64,000 nt of DNA from Capnocytophaga haemolytica (lineage in GTDB: Bacteria; Bacteroidota; Bacteroidia; Flavobacteriales; Flavobacteriaceae), in assembly GCF_001553545.1 (NCBI RefSeq), contig NZ_CP014227.1:773501-837500 (forward strand), written 5' to 3'. The translations under genes and the position numbers were made by a program. This document shows, piece after piece, positions 17,137 through 24,933 of the stretch. The notes beneath the pieces were generated by a model. That model was not told the origin of the DNA. It saw only the letters and a list, made by a program, of their open reading frames with translations, and searched no databases. How positions within the stretch are numbered: position 1 is the stretch's first letter; the number at the start of each line of letters is the position of its first letter.

Positions 17137-17153
17137 ATCCTCCTGCGGCAGTG

Positions 17154-17161
17154 TAATTTTG
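17154..17161 (+). promoter_or_regulatory. -7 box upstream of the 17188 gene
   Basis: TAATTTTG, 26 bp upstream of the start codon. No convincing -33 element. Confidence 0.5.
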
Positions 17162-17187
17162 CACTGTATTTATAATTTATCAAACGT

Positions 17188-17874
17188 ATGGAGACTTATA
17201 ATGAGAATACTCTTTCCCCTTTGGAGTGTTTTGGCTGGATAGAAAAGGGTGTTTTTGATTATATCCAGCAAAATTCTTTATTGCGCAAAGCGGATTACGA
17301 CCTTTTTAAGGAGATTTACCCTTCTACCTTTGCGAAGAACTTTAAAAAAGTACAATATCTTATCAAAAATGACTTAGATGAAGGCAATATACGCTTTGCG
17401 GTACTTGTGGCGAGTGTGTTTGAGTGCTTTCTGACGTTGAACATCCCCGAAGACGAGTCGTTGGAGCTTACCGATAGTTGTATCAATCAGCCGATGTACC
17501 CGCTGATCGTCGAGGGAACGCGCGCAGTGCTCGATACAGCTGAAAACCCTTTTGCGACAATTGTTTCTATTGCAAAACAACGTGAAGAACACTATTTTGG
17601 AGGTAGTTTTGACTTCGAAAGACTTATAGATACTGATTTCGGCTATGTTTTGCACATTAAGAAATGTCTTTTTCACGAAGTATTAACTGTTTTAGAGAGG
17701 AATGAGGTGCAATATATCTGTTGTAAGATGGATTTAGGTTGGATTGATGGTATTATCCCTCAAAAGCACGGTGTACAATTCGCTCGTCCAACTACTTTTG
17801 CCACAGGGCATACTTGCCAGATGTGGTTTTCATTACGAGAAAAGAGTGAGCAAAGAGTAGAGAGCAGAGAGTAA
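17188..17874 (+). CDS. L-2-amino-thiazoline-4-carboxylic acid hydrolase-like protein
   Basis: 228 residues. The C-terminal block CKMDLGWIDG followed by ARPTTFATGHTCQMWF resembles the ATC-hydrolase family (PF14196), whose founding members open a thiazoline ring on the way to L-cysteine. The match is to the fold and the conserved tail; substrate and activity here are inference. The last ten residues (KSEQRVESRE) are encoded by gagagtagagagcagag word-repeat DNA and probably replace the native end. A strong terminator follows. Confidence 0.6.
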   Translation: METYNENTLSPLECFGWIEKGVFDYIQQNSLLRKADYDLFKEIYPSTFAKNFKKVQYLIKNDLDEGNIRFAVLVASVFECFLTLNIPEDESLELTDSCINQPMYPLIVEGTRAVLDTAENPFATIVSIAKQREEHYFGGSFDFERLIDTDFGYVLHIKKCLFHEVLTVLERNEVQYICCKMDLGWIDGIIPQKHGVQFARPTTFATGHTCQMWFSLREKSEQRVESRE

Positions 17875-17885
17875 AGAGAAAAAAG

Positions 17886-17917
17886 AAGCGAGTAAGTTGT
17901 ATCTACTCGCTTTTTTT
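17886..17917 (+). terminator. Intrinsic terminator
   Basis: Perfect 9-bp stem AAGCGAGTA/TACTCGCTT (17886-17894 and 17904-17912) followed by a T-run. It separates the plus-strand suf region from the convergent minus-strand efflux operon. Confidence 0.9.
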
Positions 17918-17965
17918 GTGGATTATCCTATGATGCCTCTTGCCTAAAGCCTAATGCCTCCCAAA

Positions 17966-18667
17966 CTACACCTGCGCACCATTGATATAGGCTTCAAAAG
18001 CCTCTCTATAACCTTCGGCAATGGTGATGCGCTGGCTCCCGAAGACGATCTGGTGTCGCTCGATGGTGGTTACTTTCTCCAAATTGACGATAAAGGATCG
18101 GTGCACGCGCATAAACTGCTCGGCGGGTAGCTCCTCGGTGAGTTTCTTCAGGCTTAAGAGGCTAAGCACAGGGCTGGGCTCGCTGCTGAGGTAGATCTTT
18201 ACGTAATCCTTTAAGCCCTCGATGTAAAGGATGTCGCTGAGGGTTATCTTCACTTGTTTGTATTCCGACTTCACAAAGATATACGCCTTCTTCGGCTCTT
18301 TGGCGGTGGCGGCGAGGTGTAGCTGCTTTGCCTTCTCGGCAGTGGCGAGGAACTCCGCATAGTTAAAGGGCTTTAAGAGGTAGCCCACGGCATTGACCTT
18401 GTAGCCCTCGAGGGCATACTGATCGAAGGCGGTGGTAAAGACAATCATCGTGCGGGCGGGCAGTTGGTGCGAGAGGTCTAAGCCTGTGAGCTCTGGCATC
18501 TGTATGTCCATATACACGAGATCGACCTCGCCGTCACGATGGAAGAAGTCGAGCACCTCGAGCGCACTGCTGAACTTGCCTTCGAGCTGCAAGTAGGGCG
18601 TCTTCTGCACATAATTCTCAAGGAGCGCGAGTGCCATAGGTTCGTCGTCAACAATGATGGTTTTCAT
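17966..18667 (-). CDS. LytTR-family response regulator
   Basis: 233 residues. Receiver domain with DDEP near the N-terminus, phospho-acceptor Asp54 (VYMDIQMPEL) and the conserved Lys of LLKPF. C-terminal LytTR DNA-binding domain (ILYIEGLKDYVKIYL, FMRVHRSFIVNL). It should be phosphorylated by the LytS-type kinase encoded immediately upstream (3-bp gap). LytTR proteins bind paired 9-bp direct repeats; such a pair lies at 24752-24781, upstream of this operon's promoter, suggesting autoregulation of the efflux operon. Confidence 0.95.
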   Translation of the reverse strand: MKTIIVDDEPMALALLENYVQKTPYLQLEGKFSSALEVLDFFHRDGEVDLVYMDIQMPELTGLDLSHQLPARTMIVFTTAFDQYALEGYKVNAVGYLLKPFNYAEFLATAEKAKQLHLAATAKEPKKAYIFVKSEYKQVKITLSDILYIEGLKDYVKIYLSSEPSPVLSLLSLKKLTEELPAEQFMRVHRSFIVNLEKVTTIERHQIVFGSQRITIAEGYREAFEAYINGAQV

Positions 18668-18670
18668 AGC

Positions 18671-19666
18671 TTATAAGATGATTTCTAAGGTTACGTAATA
18701 ACGCCCTTCGCGCTCTGCCACCTCGTATCGATGGCGATCGGGATAGAGCAAAGCCAAGCGTTTTTGGAGGTTATCGATGCCGATCCCCGAGCTATACAAG
18801 TCGTTCGAGGAGGGGACGATGTCGTTTTCGGAGTAAAAAAGTATGCGCCCTTCTTCGGAAAGTAGTCGGAAGGAGATCTCGGTGTTTTCTAAGGTGGATA
18901 CGCCGTGTTTGAAAGCGTTCTCCACCAAGGAGATGAAGAGTAGCGGCGCGATATGAAGCTCAGGCACCTGTCGGGGGAAATCAACCACCACGCGGGTTTT
19001 GTCGGTCAGGCGTAGGCGCATCAGGTCGATGTATTGGCGGAGGAAATCGATTTCGTCGGAAAGGGGGATGTACTCTTGGGAGCTCTTCTGCATAAAGTGG
19101 CGCATTAGTTTGCTCAGGCTGTGGACGCTCTCTTGGGCTTTCTCGGGCTTGATGGCTATGAGAGAGTAGATATTGTTGAGCGCATTGAAGAAAAAGTGGG
19201 GTTGCAGCTGGTATTTCAGTTGGGTGAGGTCGGCTTGTAGCTTCTGAGCTTGGGCTTCTTTCTGAGCAATTTCCAAAGAAAAGTTGCGTTGTGCATAGCG
19301 TATTGCCATTGCAAAGACTACTGGTAAGAGGTTCGAGAGGAAATCAAAATAGACAAAAGCGTGAAAAGGAGGCATCCTACGTCCATCTTTGCGGGGATTA
19401 AAGTATGAAAAAAGCTCATATTTGCTGTACGAAATACATAAAATGAGTGCCACTGCTACCAATATAAAAAGTATATATCGTTTTTTAAACCACAGTTTAT
19501 CAATAAGCCAATAGAAACTGATGTAGAACAAAAACATCAAAAAAGGCAATGATATGAGCGAACGATAAAGAGCTTCCTCAAATCGGTGATTGCTTTCGGA
19601 GATAAAAATAAGGGCAGGCAAAATACAAACCACTGCCCAAGAGGCTATGTGTGTTAAGAATTTCAT
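18671..19666 (-). CDS. LytS-type sensor histidine kinase
   Basis: 331 residues with about four N-terminal membrane segments (to about residue 122), a short coiled coil, then the His_kinase motif LQPHFFFNALNNIYSL (phospho-acceptor His157) and an ATPase domain with SLVENAFKHGV and GIGIDNLQKRL. No extracellular sensor domain of note, so it probably senses within the membrane. Its start overlaps the stop of the 75-residue gene by 4 bases and it is followed by the LytTR regulator, so all are one operon. Confidence 0.93.
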   Translation of the reverse strand: MKFLTHIASWAVVCILPALIFISESNHRFEEALYRSLISLPFLMFLFYISFYWLIDKLWFKKRYILFILVAVALILCISYSKYELFSYFNPRKDGRRMPPFHAFVYFDFLSNLLPVVFAMAIRYAQRNFSLEIAQKEAQAQKLQADLTQLKYQLQPHFFFNALNNIYSLIAIKPEKAQESVHSLSKLMRHFMQKSSQEYIPLSDEIDFLRQYIDLMRLRLTDKTRVVVDFPRQVPELHIAPLLFISLVENAFKHGVSTLENTEISFRLLSEEGRILFYSENDIVPSSNDLYSSGIGIDNLQKRLALLYPDRHRYEVAEREGRYYVTLEIIL

Positions 19667-19890
19667 TCTTTATATTTTGATGTTTTTAAATAACTTTCTG
19701 TAAAACTCTTGATGATTTCAGAAGAATAGTCTCCTCCTTTGGCATAAGAGATACCCATAACTTCTAAAGCTATAGCTTGGCACTGCTCATCATTAATAGT
19801 AATGGCTTTACTATCTAATATTTCTCTAACAATAACCATACATTTTTGCAGGTCTTCTGTTGTAGCATAAGGAGGTAAAGTTATATTCAT
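19663..19890 (-). CDS. 75-residue protein of unknown function in the efflux/two-component operon
   Basis: Small protein (MNITLPPYATTEDLQKCM...YLKTSKYKE) with no recognised domain; helical, slightly acidic, no membrane segment. Its stop overlaps the start of the histidine kinase gene by 4 bp, so translation is probably coupled. That is the main evidence that it is real. It could modulate the kinase, but this is speculation. Confidence 0.6.
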   Translation of the reverse strand: MNITLPPYATTEDLQKCMVIVREILDSKAITINDEQCQAIALEVMGISYAKGGDYSSEIIKSFTESYLKTSKYKE

Positions 19891-19927
19891 CAGCTTTTAT
19901 TATTTCTAATTGCCTGTTTCTCTCGCA

Positions 19928-21148
19928 CTACTCGTATCTGAGGGCGCTAATAGGTTCTAACTCGGCTGCTTTTCGGGCAGGATACCAACCGAAGAAAACC
20001 CCTGTAATGGTACATACTAAGAAGGATATTACAATAGAATACAAGGTAATGCTCACAGGCCAGCCCACGAAGGTGGCGACTACAAAGGTCGCGCCGAGCC
20101 CGATAATGACCCCGAGCACGCCGCCCGTGATGCTGATAAGCACCGACTCGATGAGGAACTGCATCAGGATGTCCTTGCCCTTGGCTCCAATGGCCATACG
20201 CAGCCCGATCTCCTTGGTGCGCTCTTTCACCGAGACGTACATTATGTTCATAATGCCGATACCGCCGACAATCAGCGATATGCTGGCGATAGCAACGAGC
20301 AGCATGGTGAGCATCTCGCTGGTGGAGCTGAATGTGGAGATGAGTTCTTGTTGCGAAAAGACGTTGAAGTCGTTGGCGTCATTGGCACCGAGATTGTGGG
20401 CGGCTTCGAGGATCTTCTTTACTTGGTTTACCGCCTCGTCCGACTTGCTTTCGTCTATCACAGAGGCTACGATGGATTGCAGGAAAGTTTGTGCGAGAAT
20501 GCGCTTCTGCACGGTGGTGTAGGGTGCGAGGATAACGTCGTCTTGGTCTTGACCAAAGTTGCTTTCGCCCTTTTTGGCGAGCACGCCTATCACCTTAAAG
20601 GGGATATTCTTAAAGCGGATGGTCTGCCCAATGGGGCTGGTGCCGTCCTTAAATAGGTTTTTGGCGACCGTCTGCCCAATCACGGCGACCTTAGCAAAGG
20701 AGCTGATTTCATCCTCGCCAAACATCGCTCCCTCGGCAACGCTCCACTCGCGTATGGGTAGGTACTCGGCGTTTACGCCATAAATGCTCGTTGGCCAGTT
20801 GTTGCCGCCTGCGATGCTCTGCCCGTTGCCGCTGACCACAGGGGATACGTAGCGCAAGAGGGTGCCTTCTTTGCGCAATGCCTCATAGTCGGTCATTTTC
20901 AGGGATTGCATTTCGGACATACTCATACGCACGCCGCCCATCATCCCTGCACCAGGGCGTATGTTGAGCATATTGGTGCCCATCTTAGAGATGTTTTCCT
21001 TGATGCTCTGCTTAGAGCCTTCGCCAATGGCAAGCATCGTAATAACAGAGCCAACGCCGATGATGATACCGAGCATTGTAAGGATGGTGCGGGTCTTGTT
21101 GAGCAGGATAGCTCGCCACGCGATTCTGAATAGGTTTTTGATGTTCAC
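19928..21148 (-). CDS. MacB-type ABC transporter permease
   Basis: 406 residues: TM1 near the N-terminus (ILTMLGIIIGVGSVITML), a large periplasmic domain (MacB_PCD type), then three C-terminal membrane helices with the FtsX motif SVKERTKEIGLRMAIGAK. This is the membrane half of a MacAB-TolC-like tripartite exporter; the ATPase is a separate gene 77 bp upstream. Members drive export or mechanotransmission with substrate taken from the periplasm. Substrate unknown. Confidence 0.93.
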   Translation of the reverse strand: MNIKNLFRIAWRAILLNKTRTILTMLGIIIGVGSVITMLAIGEGSKQSIKENISKMGTNMLNIRPGAGMMGGVRMSMSEMQSLKMTDYEALRKEGTLLRYVSPVVSGNGQSIAGGNNWPTSIYGVNAEYLPIREWSVAEGAMFGEDEISSFAKVAVIGQTVAKNLFKDGTSPIGQTIRFKNIPFKVIGVLAKKGESNFGQDQDDVILAPYTTVQKRILAQTFLQSIVASVIDESKSDEAVNQVKKILEAAHNLGANDANDFNVFSQQELISTFSSTSEMLTMLLVAIASISLIVGGIGIMNIMYVSVKERTKEIGLRMAIGAKGKDILMQFLIESVLISITGGVLGVIIGLGATFVVATFVGWPVSITLYSIVISFLVCTITGVFFGWYPARKAAELEPISALRYE

Positions 21149-21225
21149 GGCAATAATGTATAATTTATAGTGAATAATGTATAATCAGCTCTCAGCTATA
21201 TACTAACTGTCTGTTCGGCTCGCAC

Positions 21226-21981
21226 CTACCAATCTCTATCGGCGTTTTCTCGTTTCCACTTATCCAGCTCGGCAGTGGCATTGAGGCGATCGGTTACAGG
21301 GGTATCACTGATGATATGCCCATCTTTGAGCACTACAGTGCGGCGTGAGAAGCGTGCGATGTCGTCCTCGTGGGTAACAAAGCCTATCGTGCTACCGCTG
21401 TCGTTCAGGCGTTGAAAGAGCTTCATCACCTCGTAGGAAGTCTTGGTGTCGAGGTTGCCCGTAGCCTCATCGGCGAGTAGTATCACAGGGCGATTGACAA
21501 GGGCACGGGCTATTGCCACACGCTGCTGCTGACCGCCTGAGAGTTCGCTGGGCACGTGCGTGAGTCGGCTCTCTAAGCCCACACTGATGAGTGCCTCAAT
21601 AGCGCGCTCACGGCGTTCTTTGGCGGAGATGGCAGGGTTGTATAAGAGTGGCAACTCCACGTTCTCAATAGCCGTAGTGCGCGCCAGTAGGTTGTACTGC
21701 TGGAAGACGAAGCCTATTTTGGTGTTGCGTATGGCTGCCAGCTGGTTGCGACTGAGGTCTTTAACGGCGATGCCGTCCAGCCGATACTCGCCACTGGTGG
21801 GGCGGTCAAGGCAACCGAGTATGTTCAGCAGGGTGGACTTGCCCGAGCCACTAGGTCCCATAATGGTTACGAACTCGCCCTCCTCCACGGTGAGGTCAAT
21901 GCCTTTGAGAGCTTGGAGCGTCTCGCTGCCCATCTTAAACTCGCGGCGCAAGGCGTGTATGTCGATAATGGCTTTGCTCAT
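21226..21981 (-). CDS. ABC transporter ATP-binding protein (MacB/LolD type)
   Basis: 251 residues. Walker A GPSGSGKST at 42-50, signature LSGGQQQRVAIARAL and Walker B ILLADEATGNLDTKTS are complete, in the form typical of the MacB/LolD/FtsE subgroup. Its start overlaps the stop of the adaptor gene by 4 bp, so it is translationally coupled. It powers the permease encoded downstream. Confidence 0.96.
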   Translation of the reverse strand: MSKAIIDIHALRREFKMGSETLQALKGIDLTVEEGEFVTIMGPSGSGKSTLLNILGCLDRPTSGEYRLDGIAVKDLSRNQLAAIRNTKIGFVFQQYNLLARTTAIENVELPLLYNPAISAKERRERAIEALISVGLESRLTHVPSELSGGQQQRVAIARALVNRPVILLADEATGNLDTKTSYEVMKLFQRLNDSGSTIGFVTHEDDIARFSRRTVVLKDGHIISDTPVTDRLNATAELDKWKRENADRDW

Positions 21982-23237
21982 TTTGCTTTGCTGTTATTGC
22001 GGCGTGGGGGGCCTTGCATAAACGGACTCTTCTTCTCGCCATTGTTATTACTATCGCTACTGCCGAGCTGCACAGGGCGATCTTGCGCTAAAGCAGTTAC
22101 CACCTCATCACCTGCATTCAAGCCCTCTGTTACCTCTACGTTGATGCCATCACTGCTGCCTATGGTGATCGCCTTGGGGGTGAGGATGCCCTTGCTATCG
22201 ATTGTCCACACTTGCTTGTGTTTGCCTTTGCCACCACGTGCTCCTCTGCCTTGTCTATCGCCACCTTTCGGCTCTGGGGCAGTGATGTGCTGCTGCTGAT
22301 AATAGGCAGCAAGGGTCTGCGCATCGGGAGTGAAGTTAATCGCCTTGGCAGGGATGATGAGCACATCACGCAGCTCGCTGGTGTAGATGGCAATGGTAGC
22401 CGTAAGCCCTGGCTTGAGCTTCTCATCGGGGTTCTCTGCCTCTACGATCACCGTGTAGGTTACTACATTAGAACTCGTAGTGGGCGATAGGCGCACCTGC
22501 TTCACCACCCCGCTAAACTCCTCATTGGGGTACGAATCCACCGTAAAGCTCACTCGCTGCCCTACCTTCACCTGACCTATATCGGCCTCATCAACATTCA
22601 CCTCCACTTGCATCTTGGTGAGGTCTTTGGCGATTTTAAAGAGCGTAGGGGCACTCATCTGCGCAGCTACTGTCTGCCCCTCCTCTACCTCACGGCTAAG
22701 GATAATACCATCGATAGGCGCGTAGATATTGGCATAGCCGAGATTGGTCTTTGCCTGATTAAGAGCCGTAAGCCGCTGCGTTACGGTTGCCTTAGCGTTG
22801 GTGTATTGGTAAGACGCCTGCTCATAGTCCTGCCTGCTAATCACTTGGGCATCGTAGAGCTGCTTCTGGCGGTTGTAGTTCTGCTGGTAGTAGTTCAGCT
22901 CATTAAGGGCAGAACTGTAGTTTGCCTGCGCATTCACTACCGCCTCTTGCAGGTTCACCTTGTCTAACTCAGCCAGCAGTTGCCCCTTCTTCACCTGCGA
23001 ATTAAAGTCCACATATATCTTGCGGATAATGCCCGACACCTGCGTACCTACCTCCACCTCATCAACAGGCTGCACACTGCCCGTAGCGGTTACCTCAGTG
23101 GTAACATCACCCTTGCGAGCCGCCTCCTTTTGCAAAGTAATAAGGCTGGGCTTCTCGCTGAAAAAGAAGTGATACACTCCCCAGCCCACCACCGCTACAA
23201 CCGCAGCGATGATAACGTATGTAATGGTTTTCTTCAT
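21978..23237 (-). CDS. MacA-like periplasmic adaptor (membrane fusion protein)
   Basis: 419 residues: N-terminal membrane anchor (MKKTITYVIIAAVVAVVGWGVYHFF), barrel-sandwich/lipoyl halves (TGSVQPVDEVEVGTQVSG and YANIYAPIDGIILSREVEEG) and an alpha-helical hairpin rich in Gln and Tyr between them, then beta-barrel and membrane-proximal domains. A Gly/Arg/Lys-rich loop (KGGDRQGRGARGGKGKHKQ) near 325-345 is unusual. It bridges the MacB-type ABC pair to the TolC-like channel. Confidence 0.94.
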   Translation of the reverse strand: MKKTITYVIIAAVVAVVGWGVYHFFFSEKPSLITLQKEAARKGDVTTEVTATGSVQPVDEVEVGTQVSGIIRKIYVDFNSQVKKGQLLAELDKVNLQEAVVNAQANYSSALNELNYYQQNYNRQKQLYDAQVISRQDYEQASYQYTNAKATVTQRLTALNQAKTNLGYANIYAPIDGIILSREVEEGQTVAAQMSAPTLFKIAKDLTKMQVEVNVDEADIGQVKVGQRVSFTVDSYPNEEFSGVVKQVRLSPTTSSNVVTYTVIVEAENPDEKLKPGLTATIAIYTSELRDVLIIPAKAINFTPDAQTLAAYYQQQHITAPEPKGGDRQGRGARGGKGKHKQVWTIDSKGILTPKAITIGSSDGINVEVTEGLNAGDEVVTALAQDRPVQLGSSDSNNNGEKKSPFMQGPPRRNNSKAK

Positions 23238-23304
23238 ATTATTATTTTATTTATTGCACTAATATATTATTTTTTCCGTACTTTTCAACTTGCCAAACTC
23301 CTCC

Positions 23305-24621
23305 CTACTGCTCTCTGCTCTCTCCCCCCTCATAAAACCGCAACAACTCCCCATACAACGCCGACATATACTTATTCTGCAAGTACGTCTGCTCCGCATT
23401 CCGATACGCATTCTCACTCACAATAAGGTCAGTATTCGTGAGGCTGCCCAACTCATATTTCTTCTTCGAAAGCTCATAAGCCAACTTCGCATTGTCGCGC
23501 GCCGTCCGTGAAGACGCCTCCTGTGCCTGGTACGAAGTCGCATTCAGCCACGCACTCTCCACCTTGCTATAAAGCTCCTTCTCCGCCTGCTGTCGGTCAA
23601 GTTCCGCCGTGTCAAGCGAGAGCCGTGCCAACTTCACATTACTGCGGTTCTTTAGTTGCGAGAAAATCGGGATATTCAGTGATACACCCACCGTCTGCCC
23701 AAAGTTATTATCTAACTGCGTCCTATAGTTATAGTCCGCCACCGATGAAAAGCCCGTATTCAGCCCCGCCTGCAACGAGAGCGTAGGCAGATAACCCGCC
23801 TTAGCAAGCCGTATGTCCTTCTCAGCCACCGCCTTCTTATTCTCGTAAATCTTCATAGTCGGCAAGTGCGCCACCGCCGCCGCAAACACCGCCTCCTTGC
23901 TCGGTATCGGTACCGCATAGCTATCCTGCAGCTCCGTGCTAATAGAAAAATCCGTACTTGGTGGCAACTCCAGCAACTGCTTGAGCGTCAGCACCTGCGA
24001 AGCGTACGCATTCTCTGCCCTTACAATGGCGTACTCGTTGCTTGCGTGCTGCGTTTCCATCTCCGCCAACGCCAAACGTGCAATCGCCCCTGCCTGAAAA
24101 CGCTTCTGTGCCTGTGTCAACTGCTCAGCTGAGGACGCCGCCGTGTTCTTCGCCACCGCAATCCCCTCATACTGATAGAGTGCTTGCAAATACGCCTCGA
24201 TCACCGCCAGCCGAATACTATTCTTAGCCTCCTGCACATAGAGCTCCTGCTGCGAAGTGAGCAACTCCGTCCGGGCCACCTCAATCCCCAGCTTACCCCC
24301 CTGATACAGAGGCACATTAGCCGTTACCCCGAAATTATTCGAAAGGTTCTCCCTACTCTCACGCCCATTGCTTATCGGGTTGATCGCCGAGCCGTGGTTA
24401 AAGCTCGCTGAGGCGTTTGCGCTCACACTCGGTAAGCGATTATGTTGCGCCTGTGCGTGGTTGATTGCCGCCTGCTCAGCCTGTACAGTCGCTTTCTTCA
24501 CGGTGATATTATTGCGCTCGGCATAGTCCAAGCACGCCGCCAGCGACCAGCCCTTATCTTGTGCCTGTGCTACAAAGCCAACGAGCAGCACTATGGGTAA
24601 TATGTAAAGTTTTCTTTTCAT
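23305..24621 (-). CDS. TolC family outer-membrane efflux channel
   Basis: 438 residues with a signal peptide (MKRKLYILPIVLLVGFVAQAQ) and the two repeated long helical hairpins of the outer-membrane efflux protein family (YELSKKKYELGSLTNTDLIVSENAYRNAEQ near the C-terminus, split by positions). First gene of the operon tolC-macA-ABC ATPase-permease-75 aa-kinase-LytTR. The extreme C-terminus (GGESREQ) is encoded by gagagcagagagcag word repeats. Confidence 0.94.
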   Translation of the reverse strand: MKRKLYILPIVLLVGFVAQAQDKGWSLAACLDYAERNNITVKKATVQAEQAAINHAQAQHNRLPSVSANASASFNHGSAINPISNGRESRENLSNNFGVTANVPLYQGGKLGIEVARTELLTSQQELYVQEAKNSIRLAVIEAYLQALYQYEGIAVAKNTAASSAEQLTQAQKRFQAGAIARLALAEMETQHASNEYAIVRAENAYASQVLTLKQLLELPPSTDFSISTELQDSYAVPIPSKEAVFAAAVAHLPTMKIYENKKAVAEKDIRLAKAGYLPTLSLQAGLNTGFSSVADYNYRTQLDNNFGQTVGVSLNIPIFSQLKNRSNVKLARLSLDTAELDRQQAEKELYSKVESAWLNATSYQAQEASSRTARDNAKLAYELSKKKYELGSLTNTDLIVSENAYRNAEQTYLQNKYMSALYGELLRFYEGGESREQ

Positions 24622-24715
24622 AAGTTTAGTAATTAGGGTCAGTGAACAGCAGCAGAGCTCATCAAGCGACTCCTACTGCTGGTCACCACCTTATTCATTA
24701 TGTATAATCACAGCG

Positions 24716-24746
24716 CAAAGATAATACCATTTTCTCACCTTAGCAA
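24716..24746 (-). promoter_or_regulatory. Promoter of the efflux/two-component operon
   Basis: On the minus strand, TATCTTTG (24716-24723) with TTG at 24744-24746, a 20-bp spacing. It lies about 95 bp upstream of the tolC-like start codon. The two LytTR-type repeats start 5 bp upstream of the -33 element, a position suited to activation. Confidence 0.65.
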
Positions 24747-24751
24747 CTAAA

Positions 24752-24781
24752 ATCGACGAACAGGCTGTTTTTATCGACGAA
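24752..24781 (-). promoter_or_regulatory. LytTR binding site candidate (paired 9-bp direct repeats)
   Basis: On the minus strand TTCGTCGAT occurs twice (24773-24781 and 24752-24760), separated by exactly 12 bp, so repeat centres are 21 bp apart, two helical turns. This is the known architecture of LytTR (AgrA/AlgR-type) sites. It is immediately upstream of the -33 element of the operon that encodes a LytTR regulator. Confidence 0.7.
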
Positions 24782-24812
24782 TGCCTCATTTCTGCAAAAA
24801 AACGCATTGCAA

Positions 24813-24840
24813 AACGGAGCGCCAACGGATCGATAACGGA
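24813..24840 (+). repeat. 11-bp period array (three copies of aacgga)
   Basis: aacgga at 24813, 24824 and 24835, exactly 11 bp apart. It shares the 13-mer cggatcgataacg, in inverse orientation, with the array at 61125-61151. It lies between the divergent tolC and argS promoters. The rest of the 24622-24933 gap holds those promoters and the LytTR repeats. Confidence 0.6.
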
Positions 24841-24903
24841 GCCATTCTCATTCACAAGAATAAAAAAATGCCCTAACAAGCCCTCTATTACCGATAAAAA
24901 TCG

Positions 24904-24911
24904 TACCTTTG
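24904..24911 (+). promoter_or_regulatory. -7 box of argS
   Basis: TACCTTTG at 24904-24911. Transcription would start about 24916-24918, leaving essentially no leader for the first ATG (24922) and about 16 nt for the second (24934), which favours the second as the start. Confidence 0.6.
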
Positions 24912-24933
24912 CCCCTCCAAAATGATATCGCAA

